Of a stretch of DNA of 64,000 bases, positions 1 to 10,213 are shown in pieces. Both the position numbers and the translations under genes were made by a program. The stretch comes from Brevibacterium sp. CBA3109 (GTDB lineage: Bacteria; Actinomycetota; Actinomycetes; Actinomycetales; Brevibacteriaceae), in NCBI RefSeq assembly GCF_040256645.1, contig NZ_CP158281.1, positions 2,604,001 to 2,668,000 of the forward strand, in the 5' to 3' direction. The notes under the pieces are model-generated. The model worked only from the letters and a program-made list of their open reading frames with translations, was not told where the DNA came from and did no database searches. Numbering within the stretch: position 1 is the first letter of the stretch; each line of letters begins with the position of its first letter.

Positions 1-1983
1 GACCGGGTGGTGACCGGGATGACGGCCACCCCGATCTCGAACAGCATCACCGAGGCCTTCGTAATGCAGAAGTACCTGCGTCCGGACCTGCTCGACACGG
101 CCGGTGTGCAGGCCTTCGATGCGTGGGCGGCCACCTTCGGTGAGACCAGCACGGACATGGAGATGTCCCCGACCGGCAGCTTCCGGCTCAAAACCAGGTT
201 CTCCCGGTTCACCAACGTCCCGGAGATGCTGCGCATGTGGTCCACCTTCGCCGATGTGAAAACCGCCGAGGACCTCCAGCTTCCGGTGCCCGATATCGCT
301 GAGCGCGACGACGGCTCCCGCGCCCCGTCCACGGAGGTCGTCCAGCCCACCGCCGAGCTCGAAGACTTCGTCGCCGACCTAGGTGACCGGGCCGAGAAAG
401 TCGCCGCCCGCTTGGTGACGCCGCGTGAGGACAACATGCTGACCATCAGCACCGATGGCCGCAAGGCAGCCTTGGACATCCGCCTGGTCCTCGACGATCA
501 GCCCACCGGGCCGACGAAAGTCGATGTGGCCGCCGATACGATCGCCCGCGTCTGGGAGCAGACCCGCGACAACGAATACCTCGACCCGGCCACCGGGCAG
601 CCGGCCGCGGCCCGTGGGGCGCTGCAGCTGGTCTTCGCCGATATCGGCACCCCGAACCCCGATCAGTGGAACGCCTACGACGAGCTGGCCGCTCAACTGG
701 TGCTGCGCGGGATGCCCGGCGAGTCGATTCGCTTCATCCACGAAGCCAAGTCTGATATCGACAAGGCCCGACTCTTCGCCGCAGCCCGGGCCGGGCACGT
801 CGCGGTGCTCATCGGATCGACCCAGAAAATGGGGGTCGGCACGAACATCCAAGCACGCGCGGTGGCGCTGTATCACATGGACTGCCCCTGGCGGCCCTCC
901 GATATCGCCCAACGCGAGGGCCGCATCCTGCGCCAGGGCAACCAGAACCCGGAAGTCGGGGTGGTGCGCCTGGTCACCGAGAAGAGCTTCGACGCGTACA
1001 TGTGGCAGGCCGTGGAGCGCAAAGCGAAGTTCATCTCCCAGATCATGCGCGGGTCCCTCGATGTCCGCGAGGTCGAAGAAATCGACTCCGCCGAGCTCTC
1101 AGCCGCCGAGGCCAAAGCGATCAGCTCCGGCAACCCCTTACTGCTGGAACACTCCACGATCCAGGCCGAGGTCGCCAAGCTGCACCGCCTCGAGCGCGCC
1201 CACTCCCGAAACGAGTCCATGCTCGAACACACCCGCCTCCGCGCCCGCGAGGACATCACCCGGCACGAGGAGGAGATCACCGGTCTCGAACAGGCCGCAG
1301 GCCAGGTCACCGACACCTCGGGAGAGAATTTCCGCATCACGCTGGCCGGACACAGCTACGACTCGCGCACCGACGCCGGCCATGCCCTCGCCCAGTGGGC
1401 GCACCGGGAAGGTGTGACGTGGGCGCCGAAGCACATCGGCCGCGACTACGGAACCCTCGGGCAGATCAGCGGCTTCGACATCACCGTGGCCACGGTCCCG
1501 TCTTTGGGGGATGAGCCCTCGGTCGAAATCGCCCTGGCCGATGTCCCACGCAGCGCCACCGTGGTCGGACGAGAGACGTTCCTGGCCGGCGGGGCGGGAG
1601 TGATCCAGCGCATCGAGAACCGAGTCTCCGGCATCCCCACCCTGTTGGAGCGCGCCCGATCCGACCTGGCCGAGGCCGAGCAGTCCCTGGCCGAGGCCCA
1701 AGAGCGCATCGGCAAGCCCTTCCGGCACACCGAGGCCCTGGCCGAGGCGGAGCAGAACCTCGCACAGGTCGAGAAGAAGCTGGCCGCCACCCGGAAGAAC
1801 AACCCCGAGCAACAGCCCGGGCAGCCACAGACCGGGCAGGATCGCGGCCGGGAACTGACGGTCGAGGCAGTGCGCGCTCATCGGCCCGCACTCGGGGTCA
1901 AAGCCGATCCGTCCCGGACCCCGGACCCGATACCGGAGGCATCGCGCTCAAGTGCCGCAGGCGGGTTCGACCGTCGCCTGTAG
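1..1983 (+). CDS. Helicase C-terminal region of a large mobile-element helicase (5' truncated by window)
   Basis: The reading frame is open at the left window edge, so only the C-terminal part (about 660 residues) is visible. It starts in a superfamily-2 helicase segment containing TATPISNS. A C-terminal helicase domain follows, with GTNIQARAV near 840-870 and an arginine-finger-like motif VI (SDIAQREGRILRQ) near 897-935. The last 250 residues are Glu/Ala/Arg-rich and predicted coiled coil. Very large DEAD/SNF2-like helicases, sometimes fused to an N6-methylase, are common on actinobacterial integrative elements, and the SSB, DUF4913 and integrase genes downstream fit that setting. Whether a methylase domain lies upstream cannot be seen. 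The protein probably acts in element DNA processing; this is inference from family and context. Confidence 0.8.
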   Translation, partial: DRVVTGMTATPISNSITEAFVMQKYLRPDLLDTAGVQAFDAWAATFGETSTDMEMSPTGSFRLKTRFSRFTNVPEMLRMWSTFADVKTAEDLQLPVPDIAERDDGSRAPSTEVVQPTAELEDFVADLGDRAEKVAARLVTPREDNMLTISTDGRKAALDIRLVLDDQPTGPTKVDVAADTIARVWEQTRDNEYLDPATGQPAAARGALQLVFADIGTPNPDQWNAYDELAAQLVLRGMPGESIRFIHEAKSDIDKARLFAAARAGHVAVLIGSTQKMGVGTNIQARAVALYHMDCPWRPSDIAQREGRILRQGNQNPEVGVVRLVTEKSFDAYMWQAVERKAKFISQIMRGSLDVREVEEIDSAELSAAEAKAISSGNPLLLEHSTIQAEVAKLHRLERAHSRNESMLEHTRLRAREDITRHEEEITGLEQAAGQVTDTSGENFRITLAGHSYDSRTDAGHALAQWAHREGVTWAPKHIGRDYGTLGQISGFDITVATVPSLGDEPSVEIALADVPRSATVVGRETFLAGGAGVIQRIENRVSGIPTLLERARSDLAEAEQSLAEAQERIGKPFRHTEALAEAEQNLAQVEKKLAATRKNNPEQQPGQPQTGQDRGRELTVEAVRAHRPALGVKADPSRTPDPIPEASRSSAAGGFDRRL

Positions 1984-2086
1984 CCGGCCCCGCTGGCCTC
2001 CGAGGACTACCGGACGGGGCGTGCACCTGTCTGCCAGCAGCGAGCAGAGGTTCTGATCGCCAGGCACACAGGAAGGAGGCCGGATC

Positions 2087-2551
2087 ATGGCCATGAAGAC
2101 CGGCACATCGGTCTCGGGGTTCATCGCCACGGACCCCAAACTGACCTATGGGCAGCAAGGCGTCGCCCGGTTCTACGCCCGGATGGGAATCGAACACTAC
2201 CGACGCGAGGAAGACGGCACGTTCACACAGCTCGAGCCGTCGTTTCACGATCTCGTCGTCTACCGCAAGAGCGCCGAACACGCCGCAGAAGCCTTCGCCA
2301 AGGGCGACCGCTTCGTCGCCGACGGATACGTACGCCCCTATACCTACGAGCGTGAGGGACGCCAGGTCGGTGGCGAAGAATTCGTCGCCCGCAAGATCGG
2401 CCACGACGCCGCCCGCTCGACGTACACCGTCGACCGGACCCCACGGGATGAGGGCCTGACCCAGGAGCAAGTCACCGCCCAGCGGGCGCAGGCCTTCGAG
2501 GCCCCCGAGCGCCCAGCCCAGCAGCCCGAGACCGTCGCGATGGGCCAGTAG
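2087..2551 (+). CDS. ssb: Single-stranded DNA-binding protein (mobile-element type)
   Basis: A 154-residue protein with an SSB OB-fold in its first 110 residues: an N-terminal strand (TSVSGFIATDP), the FHDLVVYRKSAEHAAEAF segment and a VADGYVRPYTYEREGRQ strand. It binds single-stranded DNA, probably during transfer or replication of the island. The C-terminus ends QPETVAMGQ and lacks the acidic DDDIPF-like tail of housekeeping SSBs, as is usual for accessory copies. A Shine-Dalgarno GGAAGGAGG lies just before the ATG. It sits between the helicase and the DUF4913 gene (12-bp gap), consistent with one transcript. Confidence 0.85.
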   Translation: MAMKTGTSVSGFIATDPKLTYGQQGVARFYARMGIEHYRREEDGTFTQLEPSFHDLVVYRKSAEHAAEAFAKGDRFVADGYVRPYTYEREGRQVGGEEFVARKIGHDAARSTYTVDRTPRDEGLTQEQVTAQRAQAFEAPERPAQQPETVAMGQ

Positions 2552-2562
2552 GAGGAACCCTC

Positions 2563-3159
2563 ATGGATGACGACGACATCACCCCCGGCCCGGAAGAAGT
2601 CCCCGAGCTGGACGAGCCCGAACCCGAGGACCTGCCCACCCCGCCCAGTGACGGGCCCGCGGCCCTGGACGAGCCGCCGGGGCCGGTGAACTGGAACCTG
2701 CTGACCGCCGAGCAGGCCGAGGAGGCCTGGCTGGAGCTCAACCGGTGGGTGGACTGGCTGCGCCACGCCTTCGGGCTCCCGGCCGCGGTGATCCCGCCGC
2801 ACTGGCATCGTCACCCCGAGTTGGTCTGGGAGCTGAGCGCCTTGCACATCCACTGGCTCTGCGCCTACGACCCGCAGCAAAACGGATCGGCACCGATCGG
2901 CTGGCTACGCGATTTCGCGGACTCCCGGCAGCGGCTGCGCGACTGGGTCGCCGCGTCCGGAACCCGGCTGGATCGAGACCGTCCGACCCGGCAGACGATC
3001 TGGCCCGGCGAGGAACAGGCCGAGCCGATCGAGGACGCCGCGATCACCGACCGGGACGCCGACTTCGTGGCCTTCGTCGTCTCCGACGTCGCCCGCCGGG
3101 AACAGGCTGAGGAGGACTTCTACGCTCGGCTGGACCCCGAGACCGGTGAACTGACCTGA
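2563..3159 (+). CDS. DUF4913-like protein
   Basis: A 198-residue protein. The acidic, Pro-rich first 45 residues lead into a Trp-rich core (WLELNRWVDWL, PHWHRHPELVWELSALHIHW, GWLRDFADSRQRLRDW) matching the pattern of DUF4913, a family found on actinobacterial plasmids and integrative elements and of unknown function. An AGGAGG ribosome site (2550-2555) overlaps the ssb stop, so translation is probably coupled to ssb. It is followed by a strong stem-loop shared with the convergent gene. Family assignment is by recognised pattern only. Confidence 0.75.
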   Translation: MDDDDITPGPEEVPELDEPEPEDLPTPPSDGPAALDEPPGPVNWNLLTAEQAEEAWLELNRWVDWLRHAFGLPAAVIPPHWHRHPELVWELSALHIHWLCAYDPQQNGSAPIGWLRDFADSRQRLRDWVAASGTRLDRDRPTRQTIWPGEEQAEPIEDAAITDRDADFVAFVVSDVARREQAEEDFYARLDPETGELT

Positions 3160-3180
3160 CCCACCCGCCGCACAGTCTGG

Positions 3181-3208
3181 GGGCCGGAACCGATCTCGGT
3201 TCCGGCCC
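3181..3208. terminator. Stem-loop terminator between convergent genes
   Basis: A 13-bp perfect stem (3181-3193 with 3196-3208) lies between the stop of the DUF4913 gene and the stop of the minus-strand gene at 3225. It probably ends transcription from both sides. No long T-run follows. Confidence 0.65.
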
Positions 3209-3224
3209 TCCTCGTATGCTCGTC

Positions 3225-3959
3225 TCACTGGGACAGGGCACGGCCTGCCGGGCTGGACTGCCCGGGCTGCGAGGCCGGTACGAACGGCGGCAGCTCACGT
3301 CGCGGTGCCCGTGAGGGCACCTGAGGTGCGGCGGGGCGTTCGAGTGCGGTGTGGGAGAGGTCGTAGCCGCCCCACGGCGAGTAATGGTGCACATGCCGGG
3401 TGCCGTAGGGCCCGCGCTCGGTGATGATCGGCGCGCCGGGAACCTGCATGTGCTGCGGGTAGCGCTCGGTGATCCACTTCATGGCCAGCTTCGACAGGCT
3501 CGAGCCGCCATCTCGGACACGGATCGTCGCCGGTAGAACAGGCAGGTCACGCCAACCGGGCACCGCGTGATCGTGCCACTGCTCGATGACGGAGTTCTCG
3601 TCGCCGATCACGTGCCACTCGCACGGCTCGCAGATCATCTGCTCCAGCATTCCGCCGGGGCCTTCGTGACCGTCCTCGGGGCCGAGCTCGGCTTCGAAGA
3701 TCTCGCCGCGGTGCCCGCCGAACTCGGTGCCGGTCCCGTTCCAGCCTTCCCGGTGCCACATGTGGCTGCGCTTCCACGAGCCCATGGAGCCGTTGAGGAA
3801 CTTCCAGTGCTCGAACGCCTCATCAAGCTGCGCGGGCGGGAAGTAGTCCCGCGTGAACCCCAGCGGTGCACCGCCCCATTCGTCCAGGCGTGCACGTGCT
3901 TCCTCGCGGGCCATCTCGTCGAAGTCGAACGCGAACTGTCCCTCGATGTGTTCTGGCAT
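3225..3959 (-). CDS. Hypothetical element protein, DUF6349-like
   Basis: A 244-residue soluble protein. It starts MPEHIEGQFAFDFDEMAREE and contains Trp/His-rich blocks (FEHWKFLNGSMGSWKRSHMW, EPCEWHVIGDENSVIEQWHD, PGWRDLPVLP) and a Pro/Ala-rich tail of about 45 residues. The pattern resembles the actinobacterial DUF6349 family, which occurs on plasmids and integrative elements and has no known function; I am only moderately sure of the family. The CEWH..H spacing could bind metal, but this is speculation. The gene is monocistronic and convergent with the DUF4913 gene; an AGGGAGG ribosome site precedes the ATG. The 230 bases upstream (3960-4190) show nothing further. Confidence 0.6.
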   Translation of the reverse strand: MPEHIEGQFAFDFDEMAREEARARLDEWGGAPLGFTRDYFPPAQLDEAFEHWKFLNGSMGSWKRSHMWHREGWNGTGTEFGGHRGEIFEAELGPEDGHEGPGGMLEQMICEPCEWHVIGDENSVIEQWHDHAVPGWRDLPVLPATIRVRDGGSSLSKLAMKWITERYPQHMQVPGAPIITERGPYGTRHVHHYSPWGGYDLSHTALERPAAPQVPSRAPRRELPPFVPASQPGQSSPAGRALSQ

Positions 3960-4190
3960 GATCCTGACCTCCCTCTCGAGGGCAGGTACGCAGCAAGGGG
4001 TCGGCGCACCGATAAGCCGGTTGGCCGCAGTCGCACTTCCCTGTGTCAGCCCGGATTGGTAGGATGTGATCTAGGCGATACAAGTTAGCTACGCTGCCGC
4101 ACCAGCTGGATGCGGTGGTTGACAGTCCAGGGGAACCGGCCCCCGGCACGTCCCTCCCGAAGATGAGTCGCCTCCTGGGAGGACTGAGCC

Positions 4191-4583
4191 ATGCTCCGCG
4201 CCATACTCGTCACCAGCATCCGTACCCGCGGCATCCTGCGGGCCTGGTTGCCCAGCAACATCGTGCTCGACCTGATCCGCACCCGTGCGGGTTTGAAGTG
4301 GGGCGTGCCGGCCATGCTCATCGCAGCTCCCTATCTCGCCATCGCGCAGTGGGCCACCACCACCATCGAGCACGGCGGCCCCGGCTTCCTGCACCTGGTC
4401 TTCCTCGTGTGCGTGTGGTCGGCGTTGAAGTTCCTCATCATGGGACCGATCAGCCTGGTCACGCTGATCGTGGTGCGAGCAAAGGAACGCGCCCGTGGTC
4501 GGCGCGACGATGTAGAACGCTCAGCCCCTCGCGCTGCCGGGGATCGGAGCGGAACACTACCCGGTGAGCGGTGGGTGCCCTAG
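4191..4583 (+). CDS. Small membrane protein, unknown function
   Basis: A 130-residue protein with two hydrophobic segments, about residues 40-57 (VPAMLIAAPYLAIAQW) and 68-93 (FLHLVFLVCVWSALKF through ISLVTLIVV), then a basic Arg-rich tail. A ribosome site GGGAGGA lies upstream of the ATG. Its stop lies just before the next gene's start (4594), so the two are probably cotranscribed. Similar short proteins on actinobacterial elements are sometimes called sulfate permease, but I see no transporter motif and assign no function. Confidence 0.55.
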   Translation: MLRAILVTSIRTRGILRAWLPSNIVLDLIRTRAGLKWGVPAMLIAAPYLAIAQWATTTIEHGGPGFLHLVFLVCVWSALKFLIMGPISLVTLIVVRAKERARGRRDDVERSAPRAAGDRSGTLPGERWVP

Positions 4584-4593
4584 AGTCGGAGGC

Positions 4594-4944
4594 ATGGACT
4601 TCGCAACGGCCCGAGACGAGGAAGTCGCACGTAATCTCGCCAGCAGGGCGTTCTCCCGGCACGTGGGGTTCGACAGCATCGGGGCTCTCGATACCGAAGG
4701 TGCGGATGTGCTCCGGCAGAGCATCGTCCGTGCCTGGGAACAAGCCGGTTCCCCGGTCGGCGTGCTCCACCGGGCGGCGGTCCTCTGCGCAAAGCTTCCC
4801 CGACTGGTCGACGAGAATCAGCTTCCCGCCGACCTCGAAACTGCGGGAGTCTCCCGCGAGCGTGAGATCGCCTTAGCCAAGCAGGCCTCCACCTTTCTCG
4901 CCGCGATCGCGGCCGACGTCGATACCGCATCAGACGTGGAATAA
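4594..4944 (+). CDS. Hypothetical element protein
   Basis: A 116-residue predicted helical protein beginning MDFATARDEEVARNLASRAF. The frame extends upstream to a GTG at 4564, but ATG 4594 has a proper GTCGGAGG ribosome site and avoids overlapping the preceding gene, so I prefer it. No known domain is recognised. It contains one Cys and no membrane segment. It ends before the perfect hairpin at 4963-4992. Confidence 0.55.
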   Translation: MDFATARDEEVARNLASRAFSRHVGFDSIGALDTEGADVLRQSIVRAWEQAGSPVGVLHRAAVLCAKLPRLVDENQLPADLETAGVSREREIALAKQASTFLAAIAADVDTASDVE

Positions 4945-4962
4945 CCAGATCGTGGCAGCGAA

Positions 4963-4992
4963 GACGGGGTGAGCATGTACGCTCACCCCGTC
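4963..4992. terminator. Perfect stem-loop between convergent genes
   Basis: A 12-bp perfect stem (4963-4974 with 4981-4992) with a 6-base loop. It lies between the plus-strand gene ending at 4944 and the excisionase ending at 5001, and probably terminates both. Confidence 0.75.
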
Positions 4993-5000
4993 TCTGTGCA

Positions 5001-5207
5001 TCATCTAACCGATGGCATCTCGATGATCAGACTTCGCCGAAGCTCTTCCGGGTCCACCCGGATCAAGCGTCCGACTCGATACCCATGGATAGTTCCATCG
5101 GAGATCCGCCGTCGTAGTGTCTTGACGGAGATCCCTAGTTGGTCCGCCGCGTTGGCGAGCGATACCAGGGTCTGCGCGGACTCATCGGGTCGTTTACGTT
5201 GGTCCAT
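5001..5207 (-). CDS. Excisionase-like helix-turn-helix protein
   Basis: A 68-residue MerR/Xis-type DNA-binding protein: LANAADQLGISVKTLRRRIS is a helix-turn-helix, followed by a beta-wing (GTIHGYRVGRLIRVDPEEL). Such proteins direct excision by the neighbouring integrase. The frame continues upstream to 5282, but ATG 5207 is preceded by GGAAGGAACC and gives the normal family length. It lies 34 bp downstream of the integrase, so int is transcribed first and xis second, whereas many actinobacterial elements place xis upstream of int. Confidence 0.75.
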   Translation of the reverse strand: MDQRKRPDESAQTLVSLANAADQLGISVKTLRRRISDGTIHGYRVGRLIRVDPEELRRSLIIEMPSVR

Positions 5208-5241
5208 GATGGTTCCTTCCAGCGAGCAGGGTCCTTTCCCC

Positions 5242-6558
5242 TCACAGGTGTCCATCGCCGTCCGGAGATGACGCGGCTTCACCGTTTTCCTTCTTGCGGA
5301 GATGAGCCTCCACGCGATCGCTCATCCGGTCTGCGAGTTCACGGTCGCGGGCCATCGTGGCGTGCTGGTATCGAAGCACGACGCGCATGTCCGAATGGCC
5401 TCCCCGTCTCATCAGCTCGGCGAGCGTTGCTCCCTCCTGCGCGAAGATCGTGAGGCCGGTGTGCCGTAGGTCGTGGAATCGGAACCCTGAGTCGATGACG
5501 TCCACGGCGTCTTTCGCCTCGCTCCAGACGTTCCACCAGCGGGTGTTCGACAGCGGCACGCTGCCTTGAACGCTGGCCGCGATCACTGGAGCCTTGGCCT
5601 CCTTCGCTACGTAGTCGCGCAGGTGTTCCCAGAGGCGATCACGCATGATCCGTGGCACGCTCAGAGACCGCTTGCCCGCTTCACTCTTCGGATCGGTAAA
5701 GTCCCCGGTGTTCGCGTTGAGCTGCCTGCGTACGTGGAGGATGGCACTGCCATCGGGGCGCCATTCGATGTCGCGACGCTGCAAGCCCAGGCACTCCCCG
5801 CGTCGCAGCTGGCACCAAGCGGCCAGCAAGACCGCGATGGCCCACCGCTTGGGCATGGCATCGTAGAGAGCCTCGACCTGTGCCGGGGTCGCCACGTCTT
5901 CACCGGGGTCGTGGTCGGCATCATGGCGAACAGGCTTCTGCCGAGGCATGGGCACGTCCGGTTCCTTGGCGATGATGCCGTCTCTGGCGGCCTGCCGCAG
6001 GATCATCATGAGAACGATGAGCACCGGGCGTGTGACTCCGTTGAACTTCGATTTGGGATTGAGTGGGGAAGGGATCTTGTCCAGCTTGTCGGTCATGAGC
6101 CGGATCCGCTCTTTGTCGATGTCTCGAATGGGGGTGTCATCGAACTCGGGAATGAGGTAGCCGTTGACCTTGCCCTTGTAGGAACGGATTGTTCCTTCGG
6201 AGCGCATCTTGCCGCTGCGATTTGGCTGGGTGCGGATCATCTCGATCCAGCGGTCGGCGTACTCGGTGAAGCCGATCGTGCGAGCAGCTTCTGCCTCGGC
6301 TTCGGCACGTCGGCGTGTGGCCTGGACCTCTGGTATCTCCCACGTCCCGAGCGCGATCTTCGTGTGCACACTAGACAGCCAGGTTCGGGCGTCCGTCTTG
6401 GTCTGGAACGTCAGGGCCTTGTCGTCTTCGGTTCGCGCCGTATGGGTCTCACTGTCCGGGCCGGGGTAGCGCGCCTGCCATCGACCGGATGGGAGCTTGC
6501 GCAGGCTCCCCCAGGCCTCTCGTGGAGACGCCTTCTTCTCCTTCGTCGTCGCGCTCAT
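5242..6558 (-). CDS. Tyrosine-type site-specific recombinase (integrase)
   Basis: A 438-residue integrase catalysing integration and excision of the island. It has an N-terminal AP2-like arm-binding domain (GSLRKLPSGRWQARYPGPD), a SAM-like core-binding domain and a C-terminal catalytic domain. The latter contains QLRRGE (catalytic Arg I), HDLRHTGLTIFA (His-x-x-Arg), RRGGHSDMRVVLRY (second His, then the nucleophile Tyr region). ATG 6558 is preceded by GGAGG; an upstream in-frame extension to 6606 is unlikely. The start is next to the probable att region on the right, and transcription runs into the island. Confidence 0.9.
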   Translation of the reverse strand: MSATTKEKKASPREAWGSLRKLPSGRWQARYPGPDSETHTARTEDDKALTFQTKTDARTWLSSVHTKIALGTWEIPEVQATRRRAEAEAEAARTIGFTEYADRWIEMIRTQPNRSGKMRSEGTIRSYKGKVNGYLIPEFDDTPIRDIDKERIRLMTDKLDKIPSPLNPKSKFNGVTRPVLIVLMMILRQAARDGIIAKEPDVPMPRQKPVRHDADHDPGEDVATPAQVEALYDAMPKRWAIAVLLAAWCQLRRGECLGLQRRDIEWRPDGSAILHVRRQLNANTGDFTDPKSEAGKRSLSVPRIMRDRLWEHLRDYVAKEAKAPVIAASVQGSVPLSNTRWWNVWSEAKDAVDVIDSGFRFHDLRHTGLTIFAQEGATLAELMRRGGHSDMRVVLRYQHATMARDRELADRMSDRVEAHLRKKENGEAASSPDGDGHL

Positions 6559-6596
6559 CGTGTCCTCCAGTCGCCTCGAACGGACTGGAGCGGACG

Positions 6597-6701
6597 GTCG
6601 TGCCACTTCGTGCCACTAGATCTTCTTGCCTCCTCGAAACCGCTTCTGGCCTCGGGTTTTGCCGCCTCGCGGTGGTCGTCAGTGGCACGAAGTGGCACGA
6701 C
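6597..6701. repeat. 21-bp perfect inverted repeat at the island edge
   Basis: Bases 6597-6617 are the exact reverse complement of 6681-6701, with a 63-bp spacer. Each arm itself contains a repeated GTGCCAC (or GTGGCAC) word. It lies directly upstream of the integrase start, as expected for integrase or excisionase binding sites, or for control of the int promoter. Confidence 0.7.
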
Positions 6702-6849
6702 ATTGTGGGTGCTCCTCCACCAAAATCGCGTGTGTGAAGGCGTCCGCTCTCGGGTGGAAGGTGTGTCCGTGCCACCCGTGTGCCATGCCGAACGGGTACT
6801 GATGTTCATCTGTGCTCTCCTCTGTCCTTCGGATGGAGGCACGAAAAAA

Positions 6850-6883
6850 GGCCCGGACCTGCAGAAACCTGCAGGTCCGGGCC
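6850..6883 (-). terminator. Rho-independent terminator of the nrd operon
   Basis: A 15-bp perfect stem (6850-6864 with 6869-6883) with a 4-base loop. On the minus strand it is followed by a T6 run (A6 at 6844-6849). It lies about 40 bp beyond the nrdF stop, so it ends nrdHIEF transcription and marks the core-chromosome side of the island junction. Confidence 0.9.
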
Positions 6884-6923
6884 TCCCATCAGCCCTTTCG
6901 GGCCTCGAGCAAGCTACGGGGTC

Positions 6924-8003
<1,080 letters not shown>

Positions 8004-8005
8004 TC

Positions 8006-8047
8006 ATGGGTTCAGCGGACCGGTTCACACCGGCCCGCTGAACCCAT
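8006..8047 (-). other. Long stem-loop between nrdE and nrdF
   Basis: A 13-bp perfect outer stem (8006-8018 with 8035-8047) encloses a smaller CCGG stem. No T-run follows, so it is unlikely to be a simple terminator. Possible roles are protecting the upstream mRNA or setting the NrdE:NrdF ratio; this is inference. It reaches to just before the nrdE stop. Confidence 0.6.
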
Positions 8048-8050
8048 CGG

Positions 8051-10213
8051 TCACAGCATGCAGGAAACGCAGCCATCGACCTCGGTGCCCTGCAGCGCGA
8101 GCTGCCGCAACCGGATGTAGTAGATGGTCTTGATGCCCTTGCGCCATGCGTAGATCTGCGCCTTGTTGATGTCACGAGTCGTGGCGGTGTCCATGAAGAA
8201 CAAGGTCAGCGACAGCCCCTGGTCGACGTGCTTCGTGGCCTCGGCGTAGGTGTCGATGATCTTCTCGTAGCCGATCTCGTAGGCATCCTGGTAGTACTCG
8301 AGGTTGTCGTTGTCCATGAAGGGAGCCGGGTAGTACACACGCCCGATCTTGCCCTCCTTGCGGATCTCGATCTTCGAGGCCACCGGGTGGATCGACGAGG
8401 TCGAGTTGTTGATGTAGGAGATCGAACCGGTGGGCGGAACTGCCTGCAGGTTCTGGTTGTAGATGCCGTGCTCGGCAACAGCCGCCTTGAGCTCACGCCA
8501 GTCATCCTGCGTCGGAATCTGCACGCCGGCCTCGGCGAACAGATCGGTCACACGCTGGGTGCGCGGTTCCCACACTTCATCGGTGTACTTGTCGAAGTAT
8601 TCACCGGTTGCGTACTTCGACCTCTCGAAGCCGGCGAAGGTGGTCTGGCGTTCCTTCGCGATTTCCATCGATGCCCGCACACAGTGGTAGGCGACGGTGT
8701 AGAAGTACATGTTCGTGAAGTCCAGGCCCTCGTCTGAACCGTAGTAGACGTGCTCACGGGCGAGGTAGCCGTGGAGGTTCATCTGACCGAGCCCGATGGC
8801 GTGCGACATGTCGTTGCCGCGGGCGATCGAGGGAACCGACTGGATGTCGGAAGTCTCCGCGACAGCGGTCAATCCGCGGATCGCAGTCTCGATGGTCTGC
8901 CCGAAGTTCTCGGAATCCATCGTCAGTGCAATGTTGAGAGAACCGAGGTTGCAGGAGATGTCCTTGCCGATGACGTCGTATCCGAGATCGGAGTCGTACA
9001 CGCTGGGCTCGGAGACCTGGAGGATCTCAGAGCACAGGTTCGACATGATGATCTTGCCGTCGATCGGATTGGCCCGGTTGACCGTGTCTTCGAACATGAC
9101 ATACGGATAACCGGACTCGAACTGGATCTCTGCCAAGGTCTGGAAGAACTCGCGTGCGCTGATCTTCTTCTTCTTGATGGCGGCGTTGTCGACCATCTCT
9201 TCGTACTTCTCTGAGACGTCGATGTCGGAGAAGGGCACACCGTAGACGCGTTCGACGTCGTAGGGGCTGAAGAGGTACATGTCCTCATTGCGCTTGGCCA
9301 ACTCGAAGGTGATGTCCGGGATGACGACGCCCAGCGACAGGGTCTTGATCCGGATCTTCTCATCGGCGTTCTCACGCTTGGTGTCGAGGAACTTGTAGAT
9401 GTCGGGGTGGTGGGCGTGCAGGTAGACGGCTCCGGCACCCTGACGCGCACCGAGCTGGTTGGCGTAGGAGAAGGAGTCTTCAAGCAGCTTCATGACTGGG
9501 ATGACACCTGAGGACTGGTTTTCGATCTTCTTGATCGGGGCACCGGACTCACGGATGTTGGTCAGAGCGAAGGCCACACCGCCGCCGCGCTTGGACAGCT
9601 GCAGTGCGGAGTTGATGGAGCGGCCGATCGATTCCATGTTGTCTTCGATGCGCAGCAGGAAGCAGGAGACGAGCTCACCGCGCTGCTTCTTGCCCGCGTT
9701 GAGGAAGGTCGGCGTGGCCGGCTGGAAACGGCCGGTGATGATCTCGTCGACGAGCTGGGTGGCCAGCTTCTCGTCGCCGCGAGCCAGGAACAGGGCGACC
9801 ATGACGACACGGTCCTCAAACCGTTCGAGGTAGCGCTTTCCGTCGAAGGTCTTCAGCGTATAAGAGGTGTAGAACTTGAAGGCACCGAGGAAGGTCTGGA
9901 ACCGGAACTTCTGCCCATAGGCGTGCTTCGAGAGCTCTTCGATGAAGCCGAAGGAGTACTGGTCGAGGACCTCGGGCTCGTAGTATTCCTTCTCGACGAG
10001 GTAGTCGAGCTTCTCCTTGAGGTCATGGAAGAAGACGGTGTTGTTGTTGACATGCTGCAGGAAGTACTGCCTGGCAGCCTGTTTGTCACGCTCGAACTGG
10101 ATCCGACCGTCTTGGTCGTACAGATTCAGCATGGCGTTGAGCGCATGGTAGTCAAGATCCGTCTCTTCGCGGATGATGTCTTCTACATTGCGGTCTTCAG
10201 CGAGCTCGCGCAC
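8051..10213 (-). CDS. nrdE: Class Ib ribonucleoside-diphosphate reductase, alpha subunit
   Basis: The catalytic subunit (720 residues), reducing NDPs to dNDPs. Recognisable segments include [34 protein letters not shown], the active-site loop [10 protein letters not shown] (Asn, Cys, Glu) and the C-terminal redox pair GCVSC. The open frame begins at 10297, but the conserved family N-terminus begins near [19 protein letters not shown] at 10213 gives the usual length and overlaps the end of nrdI by 31 bp, suggesting translational coupling. NrdH reduces the C-terminal cysteines. No N-terminal ATP-cone is present, as expected for class Ib. Confidence 0.95.
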   Translation of the reverse strand: MRELAEDRNVEDIIREETDLDYHALNAMLNLYDQDGRIQFERDKQAARQYFLQHVNNNTVFFHDLKEKLDYLVEKEYYEPEVLDQYSFGFIEELSKHAYGQKFRFQTFLGAFKFYTSYTLKTFDGKRYLERFEDRVVMVALFLARGDEKLATQLVDEIITGRFQPATPTFLNAGKKQRGELVSCFLLRIEDNMESIGRSINSALQLSKRGGGVAFALTNIRESGAPIKKIENQSSGVIPVMKLLEDSFSYANQLGARQGAGAVYLHAHHPDIYKFLDTKRENADEKIRIKTLSLGVVIPDITFELAKRNEDMYLFSPYDVERVYGVPFSDIDVSEKYEEMVDNAAIKKKKISAREFFQTLAEIQFESGYPYVMFEDTVNRANPIDGKIIMSNLCSEILQVSEPSVYDSDLGYDVIGKDISCNLGSLNIALTMDSENFGQTIETAIRGLTAVAETSDIQSVPSIARGNDMSHAIGLGQMNLHGYLAREHVYYGSDEGLDFTNMYFYTVAYHCVRASMEIAKERQTTFAGFERSKYATGEYFDKYTDEVWEPRTQRVTDLFAEAGVQIPTQDDWRELKAAVAEHGIYNQNLQAVPPTGSISYINNSTSSIHPVASKIEIRKEGKIGRVYYPAPFMDNDNLEYYQDAYEIGYEKIIDTYAEATKHVDQGLSLTLFFMDTATTRDINKAQIYAWRKGIKTIYYIRLRQLALQGTEVDGCVSCML

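Larger units (their letters stand above)
1..6701. mobile_element. Integrase-proximal end of an integrative genomic island
   Basis: Genes from the left edge to the integrase at 5242-6558 are typical cargo of actinobacterial integrative elements: helicase, SSB without an acidic tail, DUF4913 protein, small hypotheticals, excisionase, tyrosine integrase. Immediately right of the integrase start lies a 21-bp inverted repeat (6597-6617 and 6681-6701), then the terminator of the core nrd operon. The island boundary is therefore between about 6560 and 6849. No tRNA lies at this end, and the partner att site is outside the window, so the exact junction is not established. Confidence 0.6.
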
